Assembly (NCBI GenBank): GCA_018242215.1
Contig: JAFECG010000022.1
Coordinates: forward strand, 424,229-488,228
From: Pseudomonadota bacterium
GTDB taxonomy: Bacteria > Pseudomonadota > Alphaproteobacteria > Rhizobiales > Hyphomicrobiaceae
DNA length: 64,000 nucleotides
Direction of reading: 5' to 3'
In this document: positions 34,613-43,263 of the stretch, piece by piece
Position numbering within the stretch: position 1 is the first letter of the stretch
Layout of the letters: each line of letters opens with the position of its first letter
Notes under the pieces: model-generated
Told to the model about the DNA's origin: nothing
What the model saw: the letters and a program-made list of their open reading frames with translations, nothing else
Databases searched by the model: none
Position numbers and translations under genes: made by a program

Positions 34613-35074
34613 ATGTCTACCTATGTCGCCAAGCCGGCCACGGTGGAGAAGAAGTGGGTTCTCATCGACGCCGAAGGGCTCGTTGTCGGACGCCTTGCTG
34701 CTCTCATCGCGACGCGCCTCAAGGGCAAACACAAACCGATTTATACGCCGCACGTCGATTGCGGTGACAACATCGTCGTCATCAACGCCGAGAAGGTCGT
34801 CTTCACCGGCGCCAAGCGTGAAGACAAAGTCTACTACAAGCACACGGGCTATCCGGGCGGCATCAAGGAACGGACGCCGAAGCAGATCCTCGACAGCAAA
34901 CATCCCGAGCGGATCATCGAGAAGGCAGTCGAGCGCATGCTCGCACGTGGCCCCCTCCATCGTCAGATCATGCGCAATCTTCGCGTCTACAAGGGCGCCG
35001 CGCATCCCCATGAAGCGCAGAATCCGGAAAAGCTCGATATCGCGAAGCTCAACCGCAAGAACGTGAGGGTCTAA
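34613..35074 (+). CDS. rplM: 50S ribosomal protein L13
   Basis: An early-assembling large-subunit protein. From the ATG at 34613 ([20 protein letters not shown]) it is 153 residues. Upstream codons are open but not family-like, and GGAGC lies about 9 bases before the start. The motifs [36 protein letters not shown] and [20 protein letters not shown] are typical. It is followed by rpsI after 5 bases, the conserved rplM-rpsI pair. Confidence 0.98.
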   Translation: MSTYVAKPATVEKKWVLIDAEGLVVGRLAALIATRLKGKHKPIYTPHVDCGDNIVVINAEKVVFTGAKREDKVYYKHTGYPGGIKERTPKQILDSKHPERIIEKAVERMLARGPLHRQIMRNLRVYKGAAHPHEAQNPEKLDIAKLNRKNVRV

Positions 35075-35079
35075 GATCC

Positions 35080-35559
35080 ATGGTTACCGAAACAAAGACC
35101 CTCGCTGATCTCGCAGCCGTCAAAGGCGCCGAGCCTGAGGCCGCTCCGGTCCGCACTCAGAAGCTCGACAAGCTCGGCCGCGCCTATGCGACCGGCAAGC
35201 GAAAGAACGCCGTTGCCCGCGTCTGGCTGAAGCCCGGCAAAGGCGTCATCACGGTCAATGAAAAAGACTACAAGGCCTACTTCGCACGTCCGGTGCTGCA
35301 GATGCTTTTGCAGCAGCCGCTCAACCTCGCCAACCGCGCGACGCAATACGACATCCGCATTTCGGTTGCCGGCGGCGGTCTTTCCGGTCAGGCCGGTGCA
35401 GTGCGTCACGGCATCTCGAAGGCTCTCACCTATTATGAGCCGGAATTGCGTGGTGTACTGAAAAAGCAGGGTTTCCTGACCCGCGACAGCCGTGTCGTGG
35501 AACGCAAGAAGTACGGCAAGGTCAAGGCCCGCAAGTCGTTCCAGTTCTCGAAGCGCTAA
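35080..35559 (+). CDS. rpsI: 30S ribosomal protein S9
   Basis: S9 reaches into the P-site with its C-terminal tail. The 159 residues include an alphaproteobacterial N-terminal extension of about 30 residues before the conserved [18 protein letters not shown]. The tail [18 protein letters not shown] contacts P-site tRNA. It is the second gene of the rplM operon and is followed by a strong terminator. Confidence 0.98.
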   Translation: MVTETKTLADLAAVKGAEPEAAPVRTQKLDKLGRAYATGKRKNAVARVWLKPGKGVITVNEKDYKAYFARPVLQMLLQQPLNLANRATQYDIRISVAGGGLSGQAGAVRHGISKALTYYEPELRGVLKKQGFLTRDSRVVERKKYGKVKARKSFQFSKR

Positions 35560-35586
35560 GTCGAGCGGATCATGTGAGACGAAAAC

Positions 35587-35620
35587 ACAGCCCGCCCACT
35601 CGGCGGGCTGTTTGCTTTTC
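35587..35620 (+). terminator. Rho-independent terminator after rpsI
   Basis: A perfect 10-bp stem ACAGCCCGCC/GGCGGGCTGT (35587-35596 with 35602-35611) with a 5-base loop is followed by TTGCTTTTCC. It ends the rplM-rpsI transcript 28 bases after the rpsI stop. Confidence 0.88.
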
Positions 35621-35717
35621 CTCATGGCTGCAGGGTTGCCGTAGGGGCACTCCGATGCCACATAGCCACTGGTTTATGCCGCTTGCGGCCATACAGGACC
35701 GGGGGGTCGGAGAGACA

Positions 35718-36473
35718 ATGGACTGGCTGCTGCACGGCATTCACGATCTTTTCTATGTTCTCGTGACCGATATCGAGCATCTGGTGTCGCCGCATTGGTG
35801 GCGGACGCATGCCGTGCCTCTCTTCAACATCCTCATGATCGACCTGACGCTGGCAGGCGACAATGCCATCGTCGTCGGCATGGCCGCCTCGCGCGTCGAG
35901 CAGTCCATGCGCGCCAAAGTGATCTTCTGGGGCATCCTCGGTGCGGTTGTCCTTCGGATCATCTTCTCGAGCGTCGCGCAGCAAATGCTGCAGGTGATCG
36001 GCCTGACGCTCGCCGGCGGCATTCTGCTGCTGTTTGTCTGCTGGAAAATGTACAAGCAGATCGTCGAGGCCGATACGCATTCAATTCACGAAGTGGAGAA
36101 GAATCTCGCGTCGAACGCCCCTCACCCGAACGCAACGTCGTTCTGGGGCGCGCTCTGGACGATTATTCTCGCTGATCTTTCGATGTCTCTCGACAACGTG
36201 CTGGCGGTCGCCGGCGCGGCTGGCGAGTCGACGCTCGTTCTCGTCATCGGCCTCGGCATTGCGATCGTCCTGATGGCGGTGGCGTCGACTTACATTGCGA
36301 AACTGCTGCACCGCTATCCGTGGATCGCATGGATCGGGCTGATCATCATCCTGTATGTTGCGCTCGATATGATCTATCGCGACAGCCATAAGATCGCCTG
36401 TGTCAATCTCAGCATCGGCTGTTCAGAGACGATCTGGCAAGGCATCAAACATCGGCTCGGGTTCGGTGGTTGA
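35718..36473 (+). CDS. TerC/YjbE-family integral membrane protein
   Basis: A 251-residue polytopic membrane protein with about seven spans. The two family signatures are present: LTLAGDNAIVVGMAASRV and LSMSLDNVLAVAGAAGES, whose Asp-Asn pairs probably line a metal path. Relatives include tellurium-resistance TerC and manganese exporters. GGAGAGACA precedes the ATG at 35718. Only one base separates its stop from the argC start, so they are co-transcribed. I did not recognise a manganese (yybP-ykoY) riboswitch in front of it. Confidence 0.88.
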   Translation: MDWLLHGIHDLFYVLVTDIEHLVSPHWWRTHAVPLFNILMIDLTLAGDNAIVVGMAASRVEQSMRAKVIFWGILGAVVLRIIFSSVAQQMLQVIGLTLAGGILLLFVCWKMYKQIVEADTHSIHEVEKNLASNAPHPNATSFWGALWTIILADLSMSLDNVLAVAGAAGESTLVLVIGLGIAIVLMAVASTYIAKLLHRYPWIAWIGLIIILYVALDMIYRDSHKIACVNLSIGCSETIWQGIKHRLGFGG

Positions 36474-36474
36474 C

Positions 36475-37425
36475 ATGGCGACGACGACGACAGCGAAAAC
36501 GAAGCTCGCGCGGGTGTTCATCGACGGAGAGGCGGGAACGACGGGCCTCGAAATCCGTGAGCGGCTGGCCGGCATCGACAACATCGACGTGAAGAGCATC
36601 GAGCCCGCCAAGCGCAAGGATCGGGAAGCGCGCGCTCAGATGCTGCGCGACGTCGATCTCGTCGTGCTCTGCCTGCCGGACGATGCCGCCCGAGAGACCG
36701 TCGCGCTTGCGGACGAACTTGGTACGAAAGCGCCTAAGATTGTCGACGCGTCGACTGCGCATCGGGTTGCGGACGGCTGGATCTACGGTTTCGCCGAGAT
36801 GATGCCGGGCCATGCCGATGCCATCAAAGCGGCGATGCGCGTCGCCAATCCCGGCTGCTATCCGACAGGGGGCATTGCGCTTCTTCGGCCACTCGTCGAA
36901 GCAGGCATCATCGAACCGGACTTCCCGATCACAGTGAATGCCGTCTCCGGATATTCGGGTGGCGGGCGCTCGATGATCGAAGCCTATGAAGCGGGCACGG
37001 CGCCGTCGTTCGAACTTTACGGCCTGGGACTCGAGCACAAGCACGTGCCGGAACTGCAGAAGTATTCTGGTCTTACCCGTCGGCCGATTTTCGTGCCAAG
37101 CGTCGGCAACTTCCGGCAGGGTATGCTCGTCTCCGTGCCGCTGCATCTCGATACGCTGACCGGGCGCCCCAGCCTACGCGATCTCGAGCTTGTGCTCGAA
37201 GAGCACTACCAGGGCAGCGATCTCATCAGAGTGATCGCGGAGCCCTCTGCAAAGATGAGCCGCCTCGAAGCCGAAGCGTTGAACGGCACCGACAAGCTCG
37301 AGCTTTACGTCTTTGGCAAAGCCGCACTTGGCCAGGCCGTTCTCGTCGCGCGCCTCGATAATCTCGGCAAGGGCGCTGCCGGAGCGGCGGTGCAGAACAT
37401 CAAGCTGATGCTCGGCCTCGACTAG
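36475..37425 (+). CDS. argC: N-acetyl-gamma-glutamyl-phosphate reductase, type 2
   Basis: ArgC reduces N-acetylglutamyl-phosphate to the semialdehyde in arginine synthesis. The 316-residue length and the start KLARVFIDGEAGTTGLEIRE mark the shorter type-2 form. The catalytic Cys is in VANPGCYPTGGIALLRPL. HKHVPELQKYSG and VPSVGNFRQGMLVSVPL are further conserved segments. Its 3' end overlaps that of ctaA on the opposite strand by 26 bases. The pairing with terC has no obvious metabolic meaning. Confidence 0.95.
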   Translation: MATTTTAKTKLARVFIDGEAGTTGLEIRERLAGIDNIDVKSIEPAKRKDREARAQMLRDVDLVVLCLPDDAARETVALADELGTKAPKIVDASTAHRVADGWIYGFAEMMPGHADAIKAAMRVANPGCYPTGGIALLRPLVEAGIIEPDFPITVNAVSGYSGGGRSMIEAYEAGTAPSFELYGLGLEHKHVPELQKYSGLTRRPIFVPSVGNFRQGMLVSVPLHLDTLTGRPSLRDLELVLEEHYQGSDLIRVIAEPSAKMSRLEAEALNGTDKLELYVFGKAALGQAVLVARLDNLGKGAAGAAVQNIKLMLGLD

Positions 37426-38515
37426 CAAAATAATCGCGCGGGACGATCCCTGCGCGACGTGTCGCGTGCAGGTGCACGACAGCCATGATGAAGACGAGTG
37501 CGCCGCCCGCCTGATGCGACAGTGCCAAGTCGAGGCGCACGTGCAGCAGCAGCGTCGCGATGCCCAGCGCAATCTGAAGGACAACTGCGGCGCCGAGCCA
37601 CTGCGCCGTCAGACGGATGCGATCGTCCACGGGCGCGCGGGTCGTCAGCCAGACTTGTGTGAACGCCAGAATGGCGACGAGGTAGGCCATCATGCGGTGA
37701 TTGAACTGCGCCGCCGCGTGGCTTTCGAAGAAGCTCAGATATGCGGGTTTGATCCAATAGTCGCTCGGGACGAACTGCCCGTCCATCGACGGCCACGTGT
37801 TGTAGATGTAGCCCGCTCTGAGTCCTGCGACGAAAGCCCCGAGTACGACCTGAACGAGGATAGCGGCAACAATGACCGCCGCCATGCGCTTGATCAGCGG
37901 CGTCGCGATTTCCCCGGTGATGCGCATCTGGCTCGGCCATTCTTCAAGCGCGACCCAGACGAGCAGGCCAAGGATCATGAAGGCCGTCGTCAGATGCAAA
38001 GCGAGCCGATACTGGCTGACCTCAATGCGATCGCTAAGGCCGGACTTCACCATGTACCAGCCGATGACGCCCTGGAGACCACCCAGCGCCAGGATGCCTA
38101 AAAACTTCATTCCGGTTCCGCGCTTCAGCTTGCTCGTCCACCAGAAATAGAGAAACGGGATTGCGAAAACGAAACCAATGGCCCGGCCCAGCAGCCTATG
38201 GCTCCATTCCCAATAGTAGATGAACTTGAAGTCGCCGAGTGACATGCCTTCGTGAATGGCTGCGTACTGCGGGATCGCTTTGTATTTCTCGAAGGCCGAC
38301 ATCCAGTCGGCTTCGTTGAGCGGGGGGATCGCGCCGAGGATCGGCTGCCATTCGGTGATCGAGAGGCCGCTTTCGGTCAGCCGCGTCGCACCGCCGACCA
38401 CTACCATGGCGAGCACCAGCGCGGCGACAAGCCAGAGCCAAAGCGACACGGCGCGCCGGCCACCCTCATTCTCGGATGTCACGTCGCGATTTTCTGAGAG
38501 TTGCATCATCGTCAT
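37400..38515 (-). CDS. ctaA: Heme A synthase
   Basis: CtaA oxidises the C8 methyl of heme O to make heme A for aa3-type cytochrome oxidase. The 371-residue protein has eight predicted spans in the duplicated four-helix layout. Heme-ligand histidines lie in EWSHRLLGRAIG, LALHLTTAF, AQFNHRMMAYL and LALSHQAGGAL. ITEWQPILGAIPPLNEADW is the conserved periplasmic loop. It overlaps the 3' end of argC by 26 bases and is divergent from the DUF2842 gene. Confidence 0.95.
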   Translation of the reverse strand: MTMMQLSENRDVTSENEGGRRAVSLWLWLVAALVLAMVVVGGATRLTESGLSITEWQPILGAIPPLNEADWMSAFEKYKAIPQYAAIHEGMSLGDFKFIYYWEWSHRLLGRAIGFVFAIPFLYFWWTSKLKRGTGMKFLGILALGGLQGVIGWYMVKSGLSDRIEVSQYRLALHLTTAFMILGLLVWVALEEWPSQMRITGEIATPLIKRMAAVIVAAILVQVVLGAFVAGLRAGYIYNTWPSMDGQFVPSDYWIKPAYLSFFESHAAAQFNHRMMAYLVAILAFTQVWLTTRAPVDDRIRLTAQWLGAAVVLQIALGIATLLLHVRLDLALSHQAGGALVFIMAVVHLHATRRAGIVPRDYFASRGRASA

Positions 38516-38636
38516 CGGCGGGGCATATCCTCGGGCCGTCCTTTGCCGCGTTTGATACTCTTCCTCCTGTTGGGGACAATGCGCCCATGCGGCGCGGGCG
38601 CGGTAATTCCTTTGAATCAGCTAGGTTCCGGAGCGA

Positions 38637-38846
38637 ATGACGCAACGCAAAAGAAAGCTCGTCGGCACGATTGCTTTGCTTTTGCTCGTCGGCGTCTACG
38701 CCGTACTGGCAGTCGGCGTGGCGGTCGTGCTTCAGGTCCGGAACGTCAGCAAGTTTGCGGAACTCGCGTATTATTTCGTCGCCGGGCTACTATGGGTGTT
38801 ACCGGCGGGCGTGCTGATCAGCTGGATGCAGCGCCCCGACACGTGA
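38637..38846 (+). CDS. DUF2842 family small membrane protein
   Basis: A 69-residue protein with two predicted membrane spans (about 8-32 and 42-62). MTQRKRKLVGTIALLLLVGV and the closing GLLWVLPAGVLISWMQRPD match the DUF2842 pattern, a family found almost only in alphaproteobacteria. Function is unknown; its frequent position near cytochrome oxidase assembly genes such as ctaA is suggestive but unproven. Confidence 0.88.
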   Translation: MTQRKRKLVGTIALLLLVGVYAVLAVGVAVVLQVRNVSKFAELAYYFVAGLLWVLPAGVLISWMQRPDT

Positions 38847-38881
38847 AAAGCAACAGGCGCTTTCCCTCGAATTCAATACTC

Positions 38882-40018
38882 TCAAGCGGTCCGGGCCAGA
38901 GACTCACGTGCTCTGGTCGCTCGCGCGATGCGCTCGACCACAGGAGGAACCGCAGCGGCTCTTTCGGGCTGCTGATAACGAAGAATGTCGATGTCCGCGA
39001 CTTCGAACCCGAGGAACGTGCAGCCGTCGTTCCGAACGGCCTCAGTGTCGCCATGCGCGGCGACGGCGATTCCCGCGTCGAAGCGACCTTCGATGCATTC
39101 GAAAAGCGCCCGCGCCTCATCGTGGCGCGCCGTGACGATAATGTGATCATAGACTTCGTCGAGAGCGTCGAGCGCAACATTCAAGAGATCAGCGTCGAGG
39201 CGGGCTGAGCCGTCGCGCAATGCACTGCCGCTTGCGATGGCGTGCGCGCGGGTACCGGGGAGGCGCTGAATGATATCATCGAAGCGCGCCTCGCCGTTCA
39301 TCAATGCATTCCATCCGCTCCGCGTGTCGAGGCCCCTCGCGCGCGCAAAACCTTCGCCGCTCGGACTCCAATCGATGAGAATTGTTTGCGCTCCGCTCTC
39401 CGCGAGCGATTTGGCAAGCTCGCACGCTTCTTCAAAGGGGATGATGGCTTCGGACGAGCCGGTAATCAACGCGCGATGCCCGCCTGCCGATGGGCGGCGT
39501 GCTTTAAGACGTGACGCCAGCGCCTCCATTTCGACGAACGCCGGTAGTGGACGGACAATCTCTCTCGGCGGCGCCACGACCTCAGTCAACGGCTCGTCAA
39601 GGGCGCCGAGGCCGTGAGGCGTAGCGAAAGCGGCTGCCGCCCGGGCAGAAACTCCCGCACCTAAATCAGACATTTCCGCAAGGAGCAGTTCGCTCTTGGC
39701 GCGCGGTGCGTCTTCACGTTTCTTTCCGGTCGCCGGCCGCTTGAAATGTTTTCCGGCCGCTCGGTGCCGAATGAGCGTCCCCGCTGCAATCGTCGCGGCG
39801 CCGATCATCAGACCTGCAACGGCCGCAAGAACGGAGAGTTGAGCCCTCTCTGCAAGATCAGCGACGGAACCCCGCGCCCACACCGACAAACCTGCGAAGA
39901 CGAGTGTGCCGATCAAAATGCTCAGCAGCATGAGCAACCGTGCGCTCCGCTTCAGGGCGTCGGCAACGGTCGTCGTTGTTGGAATGTCCTTAGGCGATGC
40001 AGGCGCACGCGACGGCAT
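38882..40018 (-). CDS. Membrane protein with degenerate BY-kinase/ParA-like domain
   Basis: A 378-residue protein. Two membrane spans (about 28-46 and 62-83) are followed by a basic linker and a cytoplasmic domain (about 180-345). That domain follows the order of tyrosine-kinase/ParA-like P-loop proteins: a strand-turn ALITGSSEAIIP where Walker A should be, TILIDWSPSGEGFARARGL at the Walker A' position, GWNALMNGEARFDDIIQRLP, and DHIIVTARHDEA. The Walker A lysine and glycine loop are missing, so it is probably not an ATPase. A structural role in polysaccharide export is a guess. The gene stands alone. Confidence 0.65.
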   Translation of the reverse strand: MPSRAPASPKDIPTTTTVADALKRSARLLMLLSILIGTLVFAGLSVWARGSVADLAERAQLSVLAAVAGLMIGAATIAAGTLIRHRAAGKHFKRPATGKKREDAPRAKSELLLAEMSDLGAGVSARAAAAFATPHGLGALDEPLTEVVAPPREIVRPLPAFVEMEALASRLKARRPSAGGHRALITGSSEAIIPFEEACELAKSLAESGAQTILIDWSPSGEGFARARGLDTRSGWNALMNGEARFDDIIQRLPGTRAHAIASGSALRDGSARLDADLLNVALDALDEVYDHIIVTARHDEARALFECIEGRFDAGIAVAAHGDTEAVRNDGCTFLGFEVADIDILRYQQPERAAAVPPVVERIARATRARESLARTA

Positions 40019-40528
40019 AACTGTGCTCAGTGGGGGTCAGCGATGCCCGAGTAAGACGCCCGCTCGGTTAGCAAGTCCTTAAGTAAACTGAAAAAAAGCG
40101 AACTATTTGGCGCTGAAACCACATGTCGCTTTGGCGGCGCCCGTTTTCAGCGCAAGGCACCGCGTCGCTGAATTAAACTGCCACGGCTCCAGGTGCATTT
40201 TTCCCGACGCGGACAGGAATATATCCCATCGAATGCATCAACCAGCGCGATATATTGCCTTCTTTGTCATATCCGGAGCCTTTGGGTGAAATTTCCTGCT
40301 TCAATGGCTATGACTTTTGCCACTGCGCTTCGCGATCAACGGCGAGTTCGACAGAGTTCGCACGATTGAAGCGAGAGAAAATCGCCTCTCTCATTTTCGT
40401 CTGCCGATATCCGGGCAGCTGCACCATGAGTTCCGAGATTAGGCGGTTTTGTTTTCCGCTTCGCTTGACGCGCAACAGTACCTACGCCAAGAAGTTACAA
40501 TGTTACAAAAGATCGAATTACCGCTCCG
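40019..40528. other. Intergenic region upstream of the two-component pair
   Basis: About 510 bases between divergent genes. I see no convincing protein or RNA gene. Just before the kinase start there is a short direct repeat GTTACAA-T-GTTACAA (around 40494-40508) that could be a regulator site, and TTGACG at about 40465 could be a -35 element. Neither can be confirmed by eye. Confidence 0.35.
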
Positions 40529-41890
40529 ATGCCTCTGAGACGCCGCCTTCTTGCGCTTGTCGCGCTTGTCCTGGCGCTCTGCCTCGCCGGAGGCGGTATG
40601 CTGACGTACTGGTATGGCCTGCGCAAAATCGATCTCGAAATGACGTCGGCGATCGACGTCGCGAGCAGCTCCGTCAGCGATGCTCTTTCAACCCTTGCAT
40701 CGGGCGCCGACGCCAACGCTCAAGTGCAGCGGATTATCTCCTCCTTCGACGGCGACCGGCATGTCGTTGCGCGCCTTCTGGCTCCTAGTGGAACGGTCAT
40801 CAAAACGTCCCGCTTGCAGAAGCCTGGCGACCCGCCGCCGGAGTGGCTTTATCGGCTGCTCGCGGGGCAGCAGCGCGAACGTATGTTCAGCTTGCCGGCC
40901 ACGTTGAAAACCCTCGGCACGATCGAAATATACGCCGATCCGCACAACGAAGTGAGCGAGGTCTGGGAAGACCTGAAGCTCAAGTTCATTATTATCGCCA
41001 GTTTTTGCATGATCGTTCTCGCGCTGATCTACGCGACGCTCGGGCGTGCGTTGAGGCCACTTGAAGATCTTTCCTCGGCGTTGGAACGCGTCGGTGAAGG
41101 CGACTACTCCGCTCATGTCACAGAAGCCGGCCCGGAAGATCTGAAGCTCATTTACCAGGCGTTCAACCGGATGGCCGAGCAGTTGCACGAAGCCGAGCAA
41201 CGCAATCAGCGGCTCAACGAGCAGCTATCAACGGTCCAGGAGGAAGAGCGCTCCGAGATCTCGCGAGATCTCCACGATGAGATCGGGCCGTTCCTGTTCG
41301 CTGCCGATGTCGACGCGCAGGCGATCCCGCTTCTCGTATCGCGCGATGCGTCGAATGAAATCGTCGACCGAAGCAAGGCCATCCGCCAATCGGTGCAGCA
41401 CATGCAAGTGCATCTGCGAGCCATCCTGAGCCGTCTCAGGCCGGCCCTTCTACTAGATCAGGGGCTGGCGATCGCGGTGGAACAGCTCATCGCTTTCTGG
41501 AAGGCGCGGCGACCCAATATCACGTTTGAAACCGACATCGATGAGATGCGATTTCCGACGGCAATCGAGGAGGTCGCTTTTCGTATCCTGCAGGAGGGAA
41601 CGAGCAATGCCGTGCGGCACGGGGCGCCTTCAAAGATCGGCCTTTCCGTCCGGAAAACCGCTGACGGCATGCTTCGTATCGTGGTGTCGGACGACGGGTC
41701 CGGCATCATCGCAAAAGGTACGCGCGGGTTTGGACTGGCGGGGATGCGCGAGCGAGTCGCGTCGTTTGGCGGCGAACTGCGTCTTGCCGATCGTGAAAAG
41801 GAGAAGGGTGTGATGCTGATCGTTGAGATTCCCATTCCGGGGAACAACAAGAAGGACAGTGCACAAACGCTGACGACGAGTGCGGCATGA
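40529..41890 (+). CDS. Sensor histidine kinase, NarX/UhpB (HisKA_3) type
   Basis: A 453-residue membrane kinase. A first span (about 7-28) and a second (about 155-175) bracket a periplasmic sensor region of ~125 residues. A HAMP domain (LGRALRPLEDLSSALERVGE) leads to the HisKA_3 box EERSEISRDLHDEIGPFLFA with phospho-acceptor His249. The HATPase domain follows, with EGTSNAVRHGAPSKI and DDGSGI...RGFGLAGMRERV. It overlaps the response regulator by 4 bases (ATGA). The signal is unknown. The sensor region has no recognisable domain. Confidence 0.92.
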   Translation: MPLRRRLLALVALVLALCLAGGGMLTYWYGLRKIDLEMTSAIDVASSSVSDALSTLASGADANAQVQRIISSFDGDRHVVARLLAPSGTVIKTSRLQKPGDPPPEWLYRLLAGQQRERMFSLPATLKTLGTIEIYADPHNEVSEVWEDLKLKFIIIASFCMIVLALIYATLGRALRPLEDLSSALERVGEGDYSAHVTEAGPEDLKLIYQAFNRMAEQLHEAEQRNQRLNEQLSTVQEEERSEISRDLHDEIGPFLFAADVDAQAIPLLVSRDASNEIVDRSKAIRQSVQHMQVHLRAILSRLRPALLLDQGLAIAVEQLIAFWKARRPNITFETDIDEMRFPTAIEEVAFRILQEGTSNAVRHGAPSKIGLSVRKTADGMLRIVVSDDGSGIIAKGTRGFGLAGMRERVASFGGELRLADREKEKGVMLIVEIPIPGNNKKDSAQTLTTSAA

Positions 41891-42504
41891 AAATTCTTAT
41901 TGTCGATGATCACGGCGTCGTGCGCGAAGGATTGCGCAAGCTTTTTGTCGCGCATTTCGACGCGGAAGTCTTGGAGACGGCAGGGATAGAAGACGCGCTC
42001 GTGCTTTATGCGCAAGAGCGGCCAGACGTCGTCGTGCTCGATCTCAATCTCGAAGGTGCGGGCGGCCTCGAGGTTTTGAGGCGCATTCTAGCGACCGACA
42101 GCGCCGCTCGCGTCGTCGTTTTCAGCATGCATCATGAGCCCATCTATGCGGTCCGGGCTCTTCGCGGTGGAGCGCGGGGCTACGTCAGCAAGAGCGCGCC
42201 TGTCGAGGAACTGATTGCCGCCATCCGGAAAGTCCGAGCGGGCGAACAGTACATCGACCGCGATCTCGCGTCGCGCATTGCCGTCAGCCAGATCTCGTCG
42301 GATGATCCGCTCCAGTCGCTCTCCATTCGCGAGGTCGAGATTCTTCGCATGCTCGGCCAAGGCAAGAGCATGACGGCTATCTCGGAAAATCTCGGCATTG
42401 CCTACAAAACCGTGGCCAATATCTGCACGCAGATGAAGGTGAAGCTCGGCGTCGACCGCACTGCCGATCTTATCCGGCTGGCCATCGAAACACTCAGGGC
42501 CTGA
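41887..42504 (+). CDS. NarL/FixJ-family response regulator
   Basis: A 205-residue regulator. The receiver domain (about 1-120) has Asp-Asp at 7-8 and phospho-acceptor Asp52 in VVVLDLNLEGAGG, plus Lys in GYVSKSAP. A LuxR-type helix-turn-helix (about 140-200) has LSIREVEILRMLGQGKSMTA and YKTVANICTQMKVKLGV. It is translationally coupled to the kinase at 40529. A terminator follows at 42509. Target genes are unknown. Confidence 0.95.
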   Translation: MKILIVDDHGVVREGLRKLFVAHFDAEVLETAGIEDALVLYAQERPDVVVLDLNLEGAGGLEVLRRILATDSAARVVVFSMHHEPIYAVRALRGGARGYVSKSAPVEELIAAIRKVRAGEQYIDRDLASRIAVSQISSDDPLQSLSIREVEILRMLGQGKSMTAISENLGIAYKTVANICTQMKVKLGVDRTADLIRLAIETLRA

Positions 42505-42508
42505 CGAC

Positions 42509-42545
42509 AAAAAAGGCGCCGAAACACATGCGGCGCCTTTTACTA
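42509..42545 (+). terminator. Bidirectional terminator between the regulator and SRPBCC genes
   Basis: A 10-bp stem AAAGGCGCCG/CGGCGCCTTT (42512-42521 with 42531-42540) with a 9-base loop, flanked by A- and T-runs. It lies between two convergent genes and should work in both directions. Confidence 0.87.
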
Positions 42546-42566
42546 TTGATCGGGCCGAAGCCGATA

Positions 42567-43109
42567 TCAATCGTCGTCGTCGTGCTTGGCGCCTGCTAGC
42601 ACCTTGATGTTGTCGAGCCCCGCTTTGAAGATGCCGTCGATCACGCCGCGGGCTTCCGCGTCGGTCTTACCATCGGCCGGATCGAACACAGCGGACCACG
42701 CAAAATTAATTTCATCTTCGTCATCATCATCGGGCGTCAGCGCGAATTGTGCCTGATAGTTTTTAACGGGAAGCGGGCTTTCGAGGATTTCATAGCGATA
42801 AAAATTCGGCTTCACGTCGAGAAGCTTTTCCTTGATCTTGCCGCCGTCCTTCAGGGTGAGAACGCGAACCTTGGCGCCGTCCTCGGTCGACTCCTCGCAG
42901 TTCGTCACCGCAGGGTGCCAGTCCTTGATCTGGCACCAGCCACCGAATTGGGACCACAGACGCGCGCGCTCTTCTTTCATTTTCGCCGGATCGATCTTGA
43001 GTTCGAGCTTCTTGCCGACGGCCAAGCTCGCGGCGTTAGCGGCACTTGCGGCGGCGCCGATCATCCCGGCAGCGCTCGCGGCGATTACCAAGCCCTGTAC
43101 CAATTTCAT
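42567..43109 (-). CDS. Exported SRPBCC (START-like) family protein
   Basis: A 180-residue protein with a signal peptide (MKLVQGLVIAASAAGMIGAA, cleavage after ANA near residue 26). The mature part resembles SRPBCC/polyketide-cyclase-like proteins: ARLWSQFGGWCQIKDWHPAV, RVLTLKDGGKIKEKLL, YEILESPLPVKNYQ and FAWSAVFDP. Such folds bind hydrophobic ligands. A very acidic DDDDEDE loop (about 128-134) and acidic C-terminal tail are notable. Its ligand and role are unknown. It neighbours phyR in the same direction, 154 bases downstream. Confidence 0.8.
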   Translation of the reverse strand: MKLVQGLVIAASAAGMIGAAASAANAASLAVGKKLELKIDPAKMKEERARLWSQFGGWCQIKDWHPAVTNCEESTEDGAKVRVLTLKDGGKIKEKLLDVKPNFYRYEILESPLPVKNYQAQFALTPDDDDEDEINFAWSAVFDPADGKTDAEARGVIDGIFKAGLDNIKVLAGAKHDDDD

Positions 43110-43263
43110 TGCGCTTCACTCCCATTGATTTTTTTGACCTGCTCGCTCTTACGAAAAAGCGAGAGCACGCGGCTTCACAAGCGCGTTACTTTATTACATT
43201 GGGAGGACTTCAGCGATGAAATCGTCGTTGCTTGTATGTGCCCAAATCAAGAACGCGACGACA

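Noticed and set aside
35620-35717. Manganese (yybP-ykoY) riboswitch before the TerC gene
   Set aside because: TerC-family genes can have one, but I could not find its conserved loop sequences in these ~100 bases.
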